The notes below the pieces were generated by a model that was given only the letters and a program-made list of their open reading frames with translations, searched no databases and was not told the DNA's origin. Below are positions 17,781 to 25,790 of a stretch of DNA of 64,000 nucleotides, one piece after another. The stretch comes from a bacterium. Its GTDB lineage: Bacteria; Acidobacteriota; Thermoanaerobaculia; Multivoradales; J023. Position 1 is the first letter of the stretch; each line of letters begins with the position of its first letter. Position numbers and translations under genes: made by a program. The DNA lies in contig JAAELT010000696.1 in the NCBI GenBank assembly GCA_024226315.1, positions 25,090 to 89,089 of the forward strand, written 5' to 3'.

Positions 17781-18448
17781 AACCAGCCGGAGTGGGGTGT
17801 GGGCTTGCGAGTCAGGCGGATGTGGCCGCCCAGCAGCGGCGATTCGGGCGCCTGGCGGTAGAAGCCGCCATCGAGCACCTGGACGTCGAGTCGCGGCTCG
17901 GCGCCGCGCGCGTCGATCAGCCACAGCTCGCCAATGCCGGCGGCGGCGTAGCGTGGAGGCAAGCGCTCGGTGTCCTTCTTTACTGACGAGTCGCTGAGGA
18001 TCTCGACCACCAGACCGGGAGCTCCCTCGAGCTCGACGAAGCGCCCCGGCCCCTTGGCCAGGGCGGGCACCTGCCGTACGCTGCCAGCGTCCAGCGACTC
18101 GAACAAGACGGCCACCACGTCGGGCTCGGCGGACAGCTCCGAGACCGGCGACGTGACGCGAGTGCGGTCGGCGAAGACGAAGCCAAGGTTCCGGCGCGCG
18201 ATCCGGTCGAACAGCGCGGCGGCGATGGCGGTCTTCACCGTACCGTGAGTTTGGAGGTCTTCGGGGCTCATCTCCGCCTCGACCTCGCCGGCCAGATAGT
18301 CGATTCGGCCGCTCTCTGGAAACTCGTCAGACCGGCTCCAGTCACGGAATCCCTCCAGCAGATGCGCGGTGGCGGGAATGTCGAGGCCGACGTCGTAGGC
18401 GACGGCCGCTTCCCGGATCTCACTGTCCCCGTTGTCATTTCTGGTCAT
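17759..18448 (-). CDS. Uma2-family (DUF820) PD-(D/E)XK nuclease-like protein
   Basis: The Uma2 core is visible: a GEVEAEMSPE strand, AEPDVVAVL, then LVVEILSDSS, KDTERLPPRYAAAGI and ELWLIDAR. Together these give the PD-(D/E)XK-like Asp/Glu set. The family is abundant in cyanobacteria and Acidobacteriota and is of uncertain role; nuclease activity is predicted from the fold. I chose ATG 18448 (229 aa) because GAGAG lies just upstream; an ATG at 18472 would add eight residues. A TAGGAT just inside the longer version may be its -10. The 3' end overlaps the dehydratase gene convergently by 22 nt. Confidence 0.8.
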   Translation of the reverse strand: MTRNDNGDSEIREAAVAYDVGLDIPATAHLLEGFRDWSRSDEFPESGRIDYLAGEVEAEMSPEDLQTHGTVKTAIAAALFDRIARRNLGFVFADRTRVTSPVSELSAEPDVVAVLFESLDAGSVRQVPALAKGPGRFVELEGAPGLVVEILSDSSVKKDTERLPPRYAAAGIGELWLIDARGAEPRLDVQVLDGGFYRQAPESPLLGGHIRLTRKPTPHSGWFYELELA

Positions 18449-18476
18449 CTCTCGGCCCCGATCGCCGTCCATCCTA

Positions 18477-19037
18477 CTACGGGTCGTCGAGCCGCTCCGC
18501 CAGCATGTTGCAGAACAGTGCCCCCTGCTCGACGGCGTCGTCGAGTGCCACGTGGCTGTGGGGCAGGTCGTCGAACCAGCGGCGCGGCATGTTACGTTTG
18601 GTGGTCTGGCGGTAGCGGCTCTTGAGCACCGCCATGGCGTAGGTCTTGACGTCGAGCGCCGCGAACGAGAACGGGCTCACGCCGGCGAAGCGCATCAGGT
18701 ACCAGTAGACGAAGGTGAAATCGAAGCCCGCGGGATAGGCCACGAACACCGGTTTGCCGGGCAGGGCGCGCACCCAGGCGACGTACTCGGGCATCACCGT
18801 CGCCGGCGAGCGAGTGCCGGTGCGGCAGGCGGCCCAGGCGTCGGGCTGCGTGGCCCACCAGCGCATGGTGCGGGCGTCGCCCTCGGCGCCCGGCAGCGGC
18901 TCGAGATTGGCGGCAAAGGTGCCGAGCAGAGTCTTGTCGGCCAGGTATGCGGCCGAGGCGAAGCTCAGCATCGAGTGAGGGCCGGGGATCGGTCCGTCGG
19001 CCTCGACGTCGGTGGAAACGTAGATCTCGGGCTTCAT
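18477..19037 (-). CDS. DnaQ-like 3'-5' exonuclease
   Basis: The 186-aa protein shows DEDDh-type exonuclease motifs. The N-terminal VSTDVEADG gives the first Asp and Glu, YPAGFDFTFVYW gives the middle Asp, and HVALDDAVEQG gives the terminal His-Asp pair. It is a stand-alone domain with no polymerase or helicase partner. Family members trim single-stranded DNA or RNA; the substrate here is not deducible. TAGACT ends 7 nt before the ATG, with no Shine-Dalgarno, so the mRNA may be leaderless. The stop lies close to the neighbouring Uma2 gene on the same strand. Confidence 0.78.
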   Translation of the reverse strand: MKPEIYVSTDVEADGPIPGPHSMLSFASAAYLADKTLLGTFAANLEPLPGAEGDARTMRWWATQPDAWAACRTGTRSPATVMPEYVAWVRALPGKPVFVAYPAGFDFTFVYWYLMRFAGVSPFSFAALDVKTYAMAVLKSRYRQTTKRNMPRRWFDDLPHSHVALDDAVEQGALFCNMLAERLDDP

Positions 19038-19044
19038 GGCCCGG

Positions 19045-19050
19045 AGTCTA
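19045..19050 (-). promoter_or_regulatory. Candidate -10 box (TAGACT) for the DnaQ-like exonuclease
   Basis: The minus strand reads TAGACT ending 7 nt before the ATG at 19037. The spacing predicts a transcription start at or next to the A of ATG. Confidence 0.45.
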
Positions 19051-19068
19051 TCTCCGGGCGATCACAAC

Positions 19069-20448
19069 TCAGTGCCCGGCGTAGAGTCGCTGCAGCTCGA
19101 CGGTGCGCTTTCGCGCCGCCTCGAGCCGCGGCAGGTAGGCGGGGTCGCCGGCCAGGTTGCGCGCCTCCGTGGGGTCGCGCTCCAGGTCGTAGAGCTCTTC
19201 GTGATCGTGGTCGAGGTAACGGATGTACTTGATGCTCTCGGTGCGCAGCCCCTCGTATCGCGGGATCGAAGTGTCTGGCGGACGGGTGAAGGAGTGCTCG
19301 AGGAACAGGTCCTGGCGCCAAGGTGGCGACTCGCCGGCGAGCAGCGGCACCAGGCTGCGCCCCTGCATGGCGGCGGGGACGTCGATCCCGGCGAGCTCCA
19401 GGATGGTCTCGGGCAGGTCGACGTTCGTCACCAGGTGGGGGAGGGTGCGGCCGCGCAGCTCCCGGCCGGGCCGCGGGTCGTGGATCAGGAGCGGTGACAA
19501 GATCGACGGCTCGTAGGCAAGCCACTTGCCGGCGAAGCCCCGCTCGCCGATGAAGTAGCCGTTGTCGCTCATGAACACGATCACCGTTCGTTCGGCTCGG
19601 CCGGACGCCGCCAGGGCGTCCAGGATCGTGCCGACGGCGTCGTCGACGCCCCGGATCATCGCCAGATAGCCGCCCATCATCCGGTCGTAGAGCTCGGGCG
19701 TCCAGCGCCAGTGCCAGCGGTCGCGGTTCTCGGACCGCTTCAGGAATTCAGGGCTCGCGTCGAAGATCTCTTCGCCGCCGGCCGGTGGCGGGAAATCGAC
19801 GCCGTCATAGAGATCGGCGTAGCGCTCGGGTGGGATGAACTGGGCAGGATCGGAGTCCTCGGCATGCGGGGCGTTGAACCACACGGTCAGCATGAAGGGT
19901 TCGGTCGCGGCGGCCGCCAGCTCGGCGGCCTTCTTCGCCGTGTAGTCCGTGGCGTGGCTCTCTTCGCCCTCGCGGACCTGGACGTAGGGATCGCGTTCGA
20001 CGGCGATGAACCGGTCGAACAGCAGCTCGGTGCGCTGCGCGTCCAGGTGGGCGCCGTTCTTGCCGACGAACGCCGAGCTGTAGCCGGCATCGCGCAGCAG
20101 CCTGGGGTAACTCAGGCGCAGATACTCGAGGCGCAACGGCGGGGTGCCGAAGGTGTAGCCATGGGTCTGCTCGTGCAGGCCGGTGAGCACCGTCGCCCGG
20201 CTGGAGGGGCAGATCGGCGAGGTGACGAAGGCGTTGGGGAAAAATACTCCCCGCTCGGCGAGCCGATCGAGGTGGGGCGTCTCGAGCACCGGGTGCAGGA
20301 AGCCGAGGGCGTCGAAGCGCTGGTCGTCGGTGAACAGGAAGACGATGTTGGGGCGCTCGCCGGATGCCTGGTTCGGCCTACCGCGGGTCGCGCAACCGGC
20401 GAGCCAGAGGGCGCAAAGCAGGATCGCAACGGCAGATGTCGCACGCAT
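19069..20448 (-). CDS. Sulfatase lipoprotein (type I, formylglycine-dependent)
   Basis: The 459-aa protein has a lipoprotein signal (LWLAGC). Its sulfatase fold opens with NIVFLFTDDQRFD, which carries the paired metal-binding aspartates. The active-site motif is CPSSRATVLTG with Cys80 as the residue converted to formylglycine; the usual Pro two residues later is Ser. MSDNGYFIGERGFAGKW supplies the second metal site and LYDLERDPTEARNLA is the usual sulfatase C-terminal signature. It probably hydrolyses a sulfate ester in the periplasm or outside the cell. No FGE-type maturase is seen in the window. Start ATG 20448 sits 7 nt after a TAGAAT box. Confidence 0.9.
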   Translation of the reverse strand: MRATSAVAILLCALWLAGCATRGRPNQASGERPNIVFLFTDDQRFDALGFLHPVLETPHLDRLAERGVFFPNAFVTSPICPSSRATVLTGLHEQTHGYTFGTPPLRLEYLRLSYPRLLRDAGYSSAFVGKNGAHLDAQRTELLFDRFIAVERDPYVQVREGEESHATDYTAKKAAELAAAATEPFMLTVWFNAPHAEDSDPAQFIPPERYADLYDGVDFPPPAGGEEIFDASPEFLKRSENRDRWHWRWTPELYDRMMGGYLAMIRGVDDAVGTILDALAASGRAERTVIVFMSDNGYFIGERGFAGKWLAYEPSILSPLLIHDPRPGRELRGRTLPHLVTNVDLPETILELAGIDVPAAMQGRSLVPLLAGESPPWRQDLFLEHSFTRPPDTSIPRYEGLRTESIKYIRYLDHDHEELYDLERDPTEARNLAGDPAYLPRLEAARKRTVELQRLYAGH

Positions 20449-20455
20449 CCCGGCG

Positions 20456-20461
20456 ATTCTA
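20456..20461 (-). promoter_or_regulatory. Candidate -10 box (TAGAAT) for the sulfatase gene
   Basis: TAGAAT on the minus strand ends 7 nt before the ATG at 20448, and the intervening cgccggg is not a Shine-Dalgarno. This predicts leaderless transcription. Confidence 0.5.
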
Positions 20462-20504
20462 GCGCTGTGCCCTCTGTCGTGCCGTTCGGCTTCTCGGAGC
20501 GCGG

Positions 20505-21074
20505 CTACTGGATTGGGACTTTGTCGTAGACCTCGGCCATGGCGAGCACACAATCGACGGACGGAAGAGGAACGATTTCCTCTGGAGTCAGGTACTCGAC
20601 CAGCGCCCAGCCGCTGTCGCCGCGCATGAACTGTTCGACGCGCCGCTCGTACTGGGTGATCAGCAGGTACTCTGCGAGGGATTCGATGCTGCGGTAGAAG
20701 TCGAACTTGCGCCCCCGGTCGTAGGACTCGGTGCCGGGCGACAGAACCTCGATGATCAGGGTCGGGTTGATCAGGGTGTCTTGATGGTCGTCCTGGAACC
20801 GGGACTCGCCGCAGACGACGGTCACGTCGGGGTAGGTGTAGCGGCCGTTGTCCGGGATCCAGACTTTCAGGTCGCTCGGGTAGACCACGTCGGGCCGGCC
20901 TTTGAGCTGCGAATGGAGCTGAGCGATCAGGTTGGTCACGATCAGGTTATGCTCGGGGGAGCTCCCCGGCATCGCGATCATGTTGCCATCAATGTACTCG
21001 CTCTTGACCTCGGCGACGCGCTCGAGGGCCAGATACTCTTCGCGGGTGAGATAGGTCTGGGGCTCGGCGGGCAT
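20505..21074 (-). CDS. Uma2-family (DUF820) nuclease-like protein
   Basis: This 189-aa protein has the canonical Uma2 order. TREEYLALE comes first, then KSEYIDGNMIAMPG, a SPEHN motif, YPDVTVVCGE, LIIEVLSPGTESYDRGRKFDFYR and SLAEYLLI. These include the acidic residues of the PD-(D/E)XK fold. It is more typical and complete than the other Uma2 gene 2 kb away and only distantly similar to it. The ATG start is preceded by TAGGAT ending 7 nt upstream; a TTG 36 nt further out would lengthen it by 12 residues. Function unknown beyond predicted nuclease fold. Confidence 0.85.
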   Translation of the reverse strand: MPAEPQTYLTREEYLALERVAEVKSEYIDGNMIAMPGSSPEHNLIVTNLIAQLHSQLKGRPDVVYPSDLKVWIPDNGRYTYPDVTVVCGESRFQDDHQDTLINPTLIIEVLSPGTESYDRGRKFDFYRSIESLAEYLLITQYERRVEQFMRGDSGWALVEYLTPEEIVPLPSVDCVLAMAEVYDKVPIQ

Positions 21075-21081
21075 GATCCTG

Positions 21082-21087
21082 ATCCTA
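21082..21087 (-). promoter_or_regulatory. Candidate -10 box (TAGGAT) for the Uma2 gene
   Basis: TAGGAT on the minus strand ends 7 nt before the ATG at 21074, repeating the spacing seen upstream of the sulfatase and exonuclease genes. Confidence 0.4.
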
Positions 21088-21161
21088 GCGGAGGAGGCGC
21101 TCTTTTTCAAGAGAAATCTATGAAATCATGACTCGCGAGACGATGAGAGCACGATCCGCGG

Positions 21162-24100
21162 CTACTTGCCGCGATCGAGCAGCCGGTACATCACCGGGAT
21201 CACCACCAGGGTCAGCGCGGTCGAGCTGAGCAGGCCGCCGATCACCGCCAGGGCCATCGGCGCGCGCAGCTCCGAGCCTTCGCCCAGTCCGATGGCCATC
21301 GGCGTCAGGCCCAGCACGGTGGTGGCGGTGGTCATCAAGATCGGGCGCAAGCGGGTGCGACCGGCGCGGCGCAGGGCGTCGAGCTTGGCGAGCCCTTCGC
21401 GTCTCAGGCGGTTGGCGGTGTCGACCAGGATGATGGCGTTGTTGACCACGATGCCCGCCAGCAGCACGACGCCAATCAGCACCACGATCGAGATCCGGAC
21501 GTCGAACAAGTACAGCGTCGCCAGCACACCGATCAGCGACAGTGGCACGCTGAACAGGATGACGAAGGGGTGGAGCAGCGACTCGAACTGTGACGCCATC
21601 ACCAGGTAGACGAGGAAGATCGCCAGGTAGAGGGCCAGGCGCATGGAGTCGAACGAGGTCTCCATCTCCTGCTGCTGGCCGCCCATGCGCCAGTCGAAGC
21701 CCGCCGGCAGGTCGAGCTCCTCGACCAGACCGGTGATCGCGGCCGACGCCGACGCCAGGTCGCGGCCATCGAGGTTGGCGCTGATCACAGCAACGCGCTC
21801 GCCGTCGGCGCGGCGGATCTCCGCCGGGCCCTCGCCCTCGGTGACCTCGGCGACGGCGGAGAGCGGCAGGGCGGTCTTGCCCTGCTGATAGACGACCAGG
21901 TTCTCCAGGTCGCGGGCCGAGGAGCGGAAGCGTTCGTCCGAGCGCACCCGGATGTCGATGGTGCGGTCCTCGCGCTGAATCTCGGTGGCGACAGTGCCCA
22001 GGATCTTCGACTGCACCACCGAGGCGACTTCCTGGACCGACAGTCCCAGCGTCGCCAGCCGCTCGCGGTCGAAGCGCACTTGTAGCTCGGGGGTGCCGCC
22101 CTCGGCCGAGGACTCGACGTCGGTCAGGCCGTCGAGCCCGCGCATGCCGGCGACAAGGCGGTCGGCCAGGCGACGCAGAAGCCGCAGGTTGTAGCCACGG
22201 ATCTCGACCTCGATCGGGGTCTTGAAGCTGAAGTAGGAGGGCCGCCCGAAGCGTACCTCCATCTGCTCGGCCGACGCCTCACCGTTCAGGGAATCGCGCA
22301 TCTCGGCCATCAGGCGCTCTTCCCGCTCACGCGAAAAGGGTGGCGCGACGGTGAGCGTCACCTGGGCGAGGTTCTCACGGTTCTCGCCGGCGATGCCTCC
22401 CTGCTGGCTGGAAGCGCCGATCAGGGCGTAGACGGTGCCGACGCCGTCGAGGCCAAGGGCAGTCGCCTCGATGCGTGCCAGCCGCCGTTGGGTGACGTCC
22501 AGGTGGGTGCCTGGCGGCAGCTCGGCGTCGAGGAAGAACTCGCCCTGGATGAGCTCTGGCACCAGCTCGCTGCCCAGGCGCGGGTAAAGTGCGAGGCTGC
22601 CGCCGAAGAGCGCCAGCGCTATGGCGACCGTGATCAACGGTCGGCGAAGGGCACCGTCGAGCACCCGGTCGTAGGTCACGGCGACACGCTCGAAGACGGC
22701 GCCGAACGCGCGTGCCGGCAGAGCGACGAGAACCGCCAGCGGTCTGGTGATCAGCAGGACCGTGGTCTTGAGTGCCTTGCCGATCGCGACAATAGAGCGG
22801 AAGATCGCGTCGCTCAGGCGCCGGCGAAGACCTCGCGATGCCGGCTCATTGCCCCCGCCAGCCTCTTCTGCTTCGGTGCGGAAGCCGCGCGAGGCCAACA
22901 TGGGGATCACGGTCAGCGCCACCAGCAGCGAGATCAGCAGCGAGTAGGTCACGGTCAACGCCTGGTCGGCGAAGAACTGGGCGGCGACGCCCTCGACGAA
23001 GACGATGGGCAGGAAGACGCAGATCGAGGTCAGGGTCGAGGCGACGATGGCGGTCGCCACCTGGCCGGCGCCGGTGCGCGCCGCCTCGACCTCGTCGAGC
23101 CCACCGTCGCGCCGGCGCTGGATCGATTCCAGGACCACGATGGCGTTGTCCACCAGCAGGCCGATGCCGAGCGTCAGCCCGCCCAGGGACATGATGTTGA
23201 GCGAAATGTCCGAGAGGTACATCAGGAAGAAGGTGGCGACCACCGAGATCGGGATGGCGCCGGCGATGATCAGGGTGGCCTTCCAGCTGCGCAGGAAGAG
23301 AAAGAGCACCACCACCGCCAAGAGGCCGCCGAGCAGCGCCGTCTGCAGCACTTCGGACACCGAGCGGCGGATATAGCGCGCCTGGTCGGTGATCACCACC
23401 ACCTCGAGCCCGGGATCGACGCGCCCGAGCTGGGCGCGCACCGCCTCCAGACCCTCGCGCACGGCGTCCGACACCTTCACCGTGTTGGTGCCGCCGGCCT
23501 TGTAGATCGCCACCTCCACGCTTTCGCGGCCGTCGATACGGGTGATGATCTCGCGCTCTCGGAAGCCGCGCCGCACCTCGGCCACGTCGTCGAGCCGGAC
23601 GATGGCGCCGCGGCCGGCGTCGATCACTACCTCCCGCAGCTGCTCGGGCCGCAGCAGCTCGCCGACGGTGCGAACCATGTACTCGGTCTGGCCGTCGCGC
23701 AGCCGGCCGCCGGTGACGTTGACGTTTTCCTGGCTCAGGCGGTTGATCACGGTGTCGACGCCCAGGCCCAGGTTGGCCAACTGGCGCTCGTCGAGCAGTA
23801 CCTGGAGCTCCTCTTCGAGACCGCCCTCGACCAGTGCCGCGGCGACGCCCTCGATCCGTTCCAGCGGTCGCTGAATGCGCTCCTCGGCGACCCGGCGTAG
23901 CCTCACCAGGTCATCGCCGTCCGATTGCCCGCCAGCGGTGCCGGAGACCCCGATGCGCAGGATCGGGTCAAACGATGGATCGTAGCGCAGCAGCACCGGC
24001 GGCTCGCTCTCGAGCGGCAGGCGCAGCTGGTCGAGGCGCTCACGCACGTCGAGGGCGGCGAAGTCCATCGCCGTGTCCCAGGCGAATTCGAGGGTGACCT

Positions 24101-24368
24101 CGCTCACCTCGGGCCGCGAGCTCGACGAGATCCGCACCAGGTTCTGCACCACCCCGACGGCGTTCTCTATCGGCCGCGTCACCAGGCTCTCGACCTCGAC
24201 CGGGGCGGCGCCGTCGTAGGTTGTGCGGATGGTCAGGGAGGGGTAGGTGATGTCGGGCAGCAGGTCGGTGGCGAGCTCGCCGAAGGCGACGATGCCGAAC
24301 ACCACCGCGGCGACGGCGGAGATGAAGACGGTGACCGGACGGCGGATCGAGACGTCGACCAGTCTCAT
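21162..24368 (-). CDS. RND efflux permease (AcrB/HAE1 family), second of two
   Basis: The 1068-aa protein shows the RND duplication. TM1 is followed by the porter loop beginning LLPDITYPSLTIRTTYDGAAP. A TM2-TM6 cluster includes GLTLGIGLLVDNAIVVLE with the proton-relay Asp, and the second half includes ASQFESLLHPFVILFSVPLSLIG and GIVVNNAIILVD. A linker of about 70 residues after TM6 (roughly 500-570) is longer and more amphipathic than in AcrB. It starts 3 nt after the adaptor stop, so it is the last gene of a permease-adaptor-permease operon. It exports an unknown substrate using the proton gradient. No outer-membrane TolC-type gene is adjacent. Confidence 0.93.
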   Translation of the reverse strand: MRLVDVSIRRPVTVFISAVAAVVFGIVAFGELATDLLPDITYPSLTIRTTYDGAAPVEVESLVTRPIENAVGVVQNLVRISSSSRPEVSEVTLEFAWDTAMDFAALDVRERLDQLRLPLESEPPVLLRYDPSFDPILRIGVSGTAGGQSDGDDLVRLRRVAEERIQRPLERIEGVAAALVEGGLEEELQVLLDERQLANLGLGVDTVINRLSQENVNVTGGRLRDGQTEYMVRTVGELLRPEQLREVVIDAGRGAIVRLDDVAEVRRGFREREIITRIDGRESVEVAIYKAGGTNTVKVSDAVREGLEAVRAQLGRVDPGLEVVVITDQARYIRRSVSEVLQTALLGGLLAVVVLFLFLRSWKATLIIAGAIPISVVATFFLMYLSDISLNIMSLGGLTLGIGLLVDNAIVVLESIQRRRDGGLDEVEAARTGAGQVATAIVASTLTSICVFLPIVFVEGVAAQFFADQALTVTYSLLISLLVALTVIPMLASRGFRTEAEEAGGGNEPASRGLRRRLSDAIFRSIVAIGKALKTTVLLITRPLAVLVALPARAFGAVFERVAVTYDRVLDGALRRPLITVAIALALFGGSLALYPRLGSELVPELIQGEFFLDAELPPGTHLDVTQRRLARIEATALGLDGVGTVYALIGASSQQGGIAGENRENLAQVTLTVAPPFSREREERLMAEMRDSLNGEASAEQMEVRFGRPSYFSFKTPIEVEIRGYNLRLLRRLADRLVAGMRGLDGLTDVESSAEGGTPELQVRFDRERLATLGLSVQEVASVVQSKILGTVATEIQREDRTIDIRVRSDERFRSSARDLENLVVYQQGKTALPLSAVAEVTEGEGPAEIRRADGERVAVISANLDGRDLASASAAITGLVEELDLPAGFDWRMGGQQQEMETSFDSMRLALYLAIFLVYLVMASQFESLLHPFVILFSVPLSLIGVLATLYLFDVRISIVVLIGVVLLAGIVVNNAIILVDTANRLRREGLAKLDALRRAGRTRLRPILMTTATTVLGLTPMAIGLGEGSELRAPMALAVIGGLLSSTALTLVVIPVMYRLLDRGK

Positions 24369-24371
24369 CCG

Positions 24372-25790
24372 CTAGCCGCCACCGCTCTGGCGCTCCCGCA
24401 TCCGCTTCAATCGCTGTTCGATCTCTTCGTCGCTCAGGCCGCGCTGGCGCATGAAGGATTTGGCGCGTTCGAGTTGTTCGGGGTCGTCGAGGTCGATGTC
24501 GCGAAAACCCCGGCCACCACCAGGTCCGCCGCGTCCGCCGGGCCCGCCGGGTCCGACTCCCTGTCCACCAGCCGACGGTTCCGGCCGCTGGGGCCGGGCT
24601 GTTCGCCCCGTGCCGAATTCGCTGGCCTCGGCGACGCGTTCGCCGGTGACCTCGACGGTGTGCAGGATCTCGACCGGCGTGCCCTCGCTAAGGCCGTCCT
24701 GGCCGACGACGATGACCGGCTCCCCCTCTTCGAGGCCGGCCCGCACCTCGAGCAGATTCTCGTTCTGGAAGCCCAGCTCCAGGCTGCGCCTTTCGGCGAC
24801 TCCCTCGGCGGCCACGAAGACGGTGTCGCCCAGGCTGTCGAGAGCGAGCGCCGACTTGGGGATCACCAGGGCGTCGGGGCGGCGCTCCATTTCCAGGTAG
24901 ACGCTGGCGAACATGCCCGGGCGCAGCCTGCCACGGCCGGCGACCTCGAGGGTGACCTTCACGGTGCCGGTGGCAGCGTCGACGACCGGGCTCAGGCGCA
25001 GCACCCGGGCGGCGAAGGCCTCCTCGCCCCATGCCTCGACCTCGAGCCGCGCCGACTGGCCGACGCGCAGTCGTGGCAGCTCGCGCTCTGGCACCTGGAT
25101 CGGGCAGAGCAGGGGATCGAAGTCGGAGAGGCGGAACAGCCGCGAGCCGGACGACAGGTGCTCGGCGAATTTCACGTAGCGCTCGACCACAAGGCCGTCG
25201 AAGGGCGCGGTGATCTCGGTGTAGAGCATTTGCACCCGCAGGCGCTCGAAGTCCCCCTGAGCCGACTGGTAGTTGGCCAGCGCCTGATCGAGAGCCTCCT
25301 GGCTCACCAGCGCGCCGGCCTGGAGCTCCTTGGCGCGCTCGTAGGCCAGGCGAGTCTCCTCGAGCCGCACCCGCGAGACGTCGAGCTGGGCGCGGATCTC
25401 CCGATCGTCGATGCGCGCCAATACGTCGCCCTCGCGCACCGTCTTGCCCTCTTCGGTCAACAGCTCGACGATCGGCCCGGCGGTGCGCGCCACCAGGTCG
25501 ACCTCGTTCTCGGCCTCCAGGGTGCCGTGAGTCTCGAGGTAGGAGGAGATCGGCCGCCGGGCAACCGCCGCCACCTCCACCGGCACGCCCCGGTCGCCTT
25601 CGCCGCCGCCCGAGAAGCCGCCGGGGGGGCCGCCGCGGGAGGAGCTCGGCGGTCCGCCGCTGCCGCCGCGTTCGGATGGTGAGTCGGCGGACTCGTCGGT
25701 GGCGCAGGCGAACAGCAGGGCGGCCAGGAACAAAACACTGAGGATTCTGATCCCCCCCTTTGAAAAAGGGGGGCTAGGGGGGATTCTCAT
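24372..25790 (-). CDS. RND periplasmic adaptor (membrane fusion protein) lipoprotein
   Basis: The 472-aa adaptor has a lipoprotein signal (LAALLFAC), a Gly/Ser-rich linker, and a biotinyl-lipoyl-like half motif (ENEVDLVARTAGPIVELL). An alpha-hairpin (about 125-185) is followed by a second lipoyl half (TEITAPFDGLVVERYV) and a beta-barrel. The C-terminus is an unusual glycine-rich segment plus a charged helical tail (DDPEQLERAKSFMRQ). Its ATG overlaps the upstream permease stop as ATGA. Codons 3-14 (IPPSPPFSKGG) are encoded by a dispersed palindromic repeat that precedes the hydrophobic signal core. It should join the inner-membrane permeases to an outer-membrane channel. Confidence 0.92.
   Translation of the reverse strand: MRIPPSPPFSKGGIRILSVLFLAALLFACATDESADSPSERGGSGGPPSSSRGGPPGGFSGGGEGDRGVPVEVAAVARRPISSYLETHGTLEAENEVDLVARTAGPIVELLTEEGKTVREGDVLARIDDREIRAQLDVSRVRLEETRLAYERAKELQAGALVSQEALDQALANYQSAQGDFERLRVQMLYTEITAPFDGLVVERYVKFAEHLSSGSRLFRLSDFDPLLCPIQVPERELPRLRVGQSARLEVEAWGEEAFAARVLRLSPVVDAATGTVKVTLEVAGRGRLRPGMFASVYLEMERRPDALVIPKSALALDSLGDTVFVAAEGVAERRSLELGFQNENLLEVRAGLEEGEPVIVVGQDGLSEGTPVEILHTVEVTGERVAEASEFGTGRTARPQRPEPSAGGQGVGPGGPGGRGGPGGGRGFRDIDLDDPEQLERAKSFMRQRGLSDEEIEQRLKRMRERQSGGG
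25749..25785. repeat. C/G-rich palindromic repeat element (copy 1), inside the adaptor gene start
   Basis: Plus strand: a run of seven C, then TTTGAAAAAGGGGGG, then a second G-run block ctaggggggatt. The C-run and G-run can pair around TTTGAAAAA. The minus-strand version matches the copy at 36274-36313 almost base for base, including the duplicated C-run. Both copies lie in the same sense orientation just after a start codon. It resembles the small palindromic elements that recur in many bacterial genomes and read as PPSPPF-KGG. Confidence 0.85.

Noticed and set aside
22488..25682. Long plus-strand frames opposite the RND operon
   Set aside because: His/Asp/Gln-rich antisense shadows; the minus-strand frames contain complete RND and adaptor motifs.
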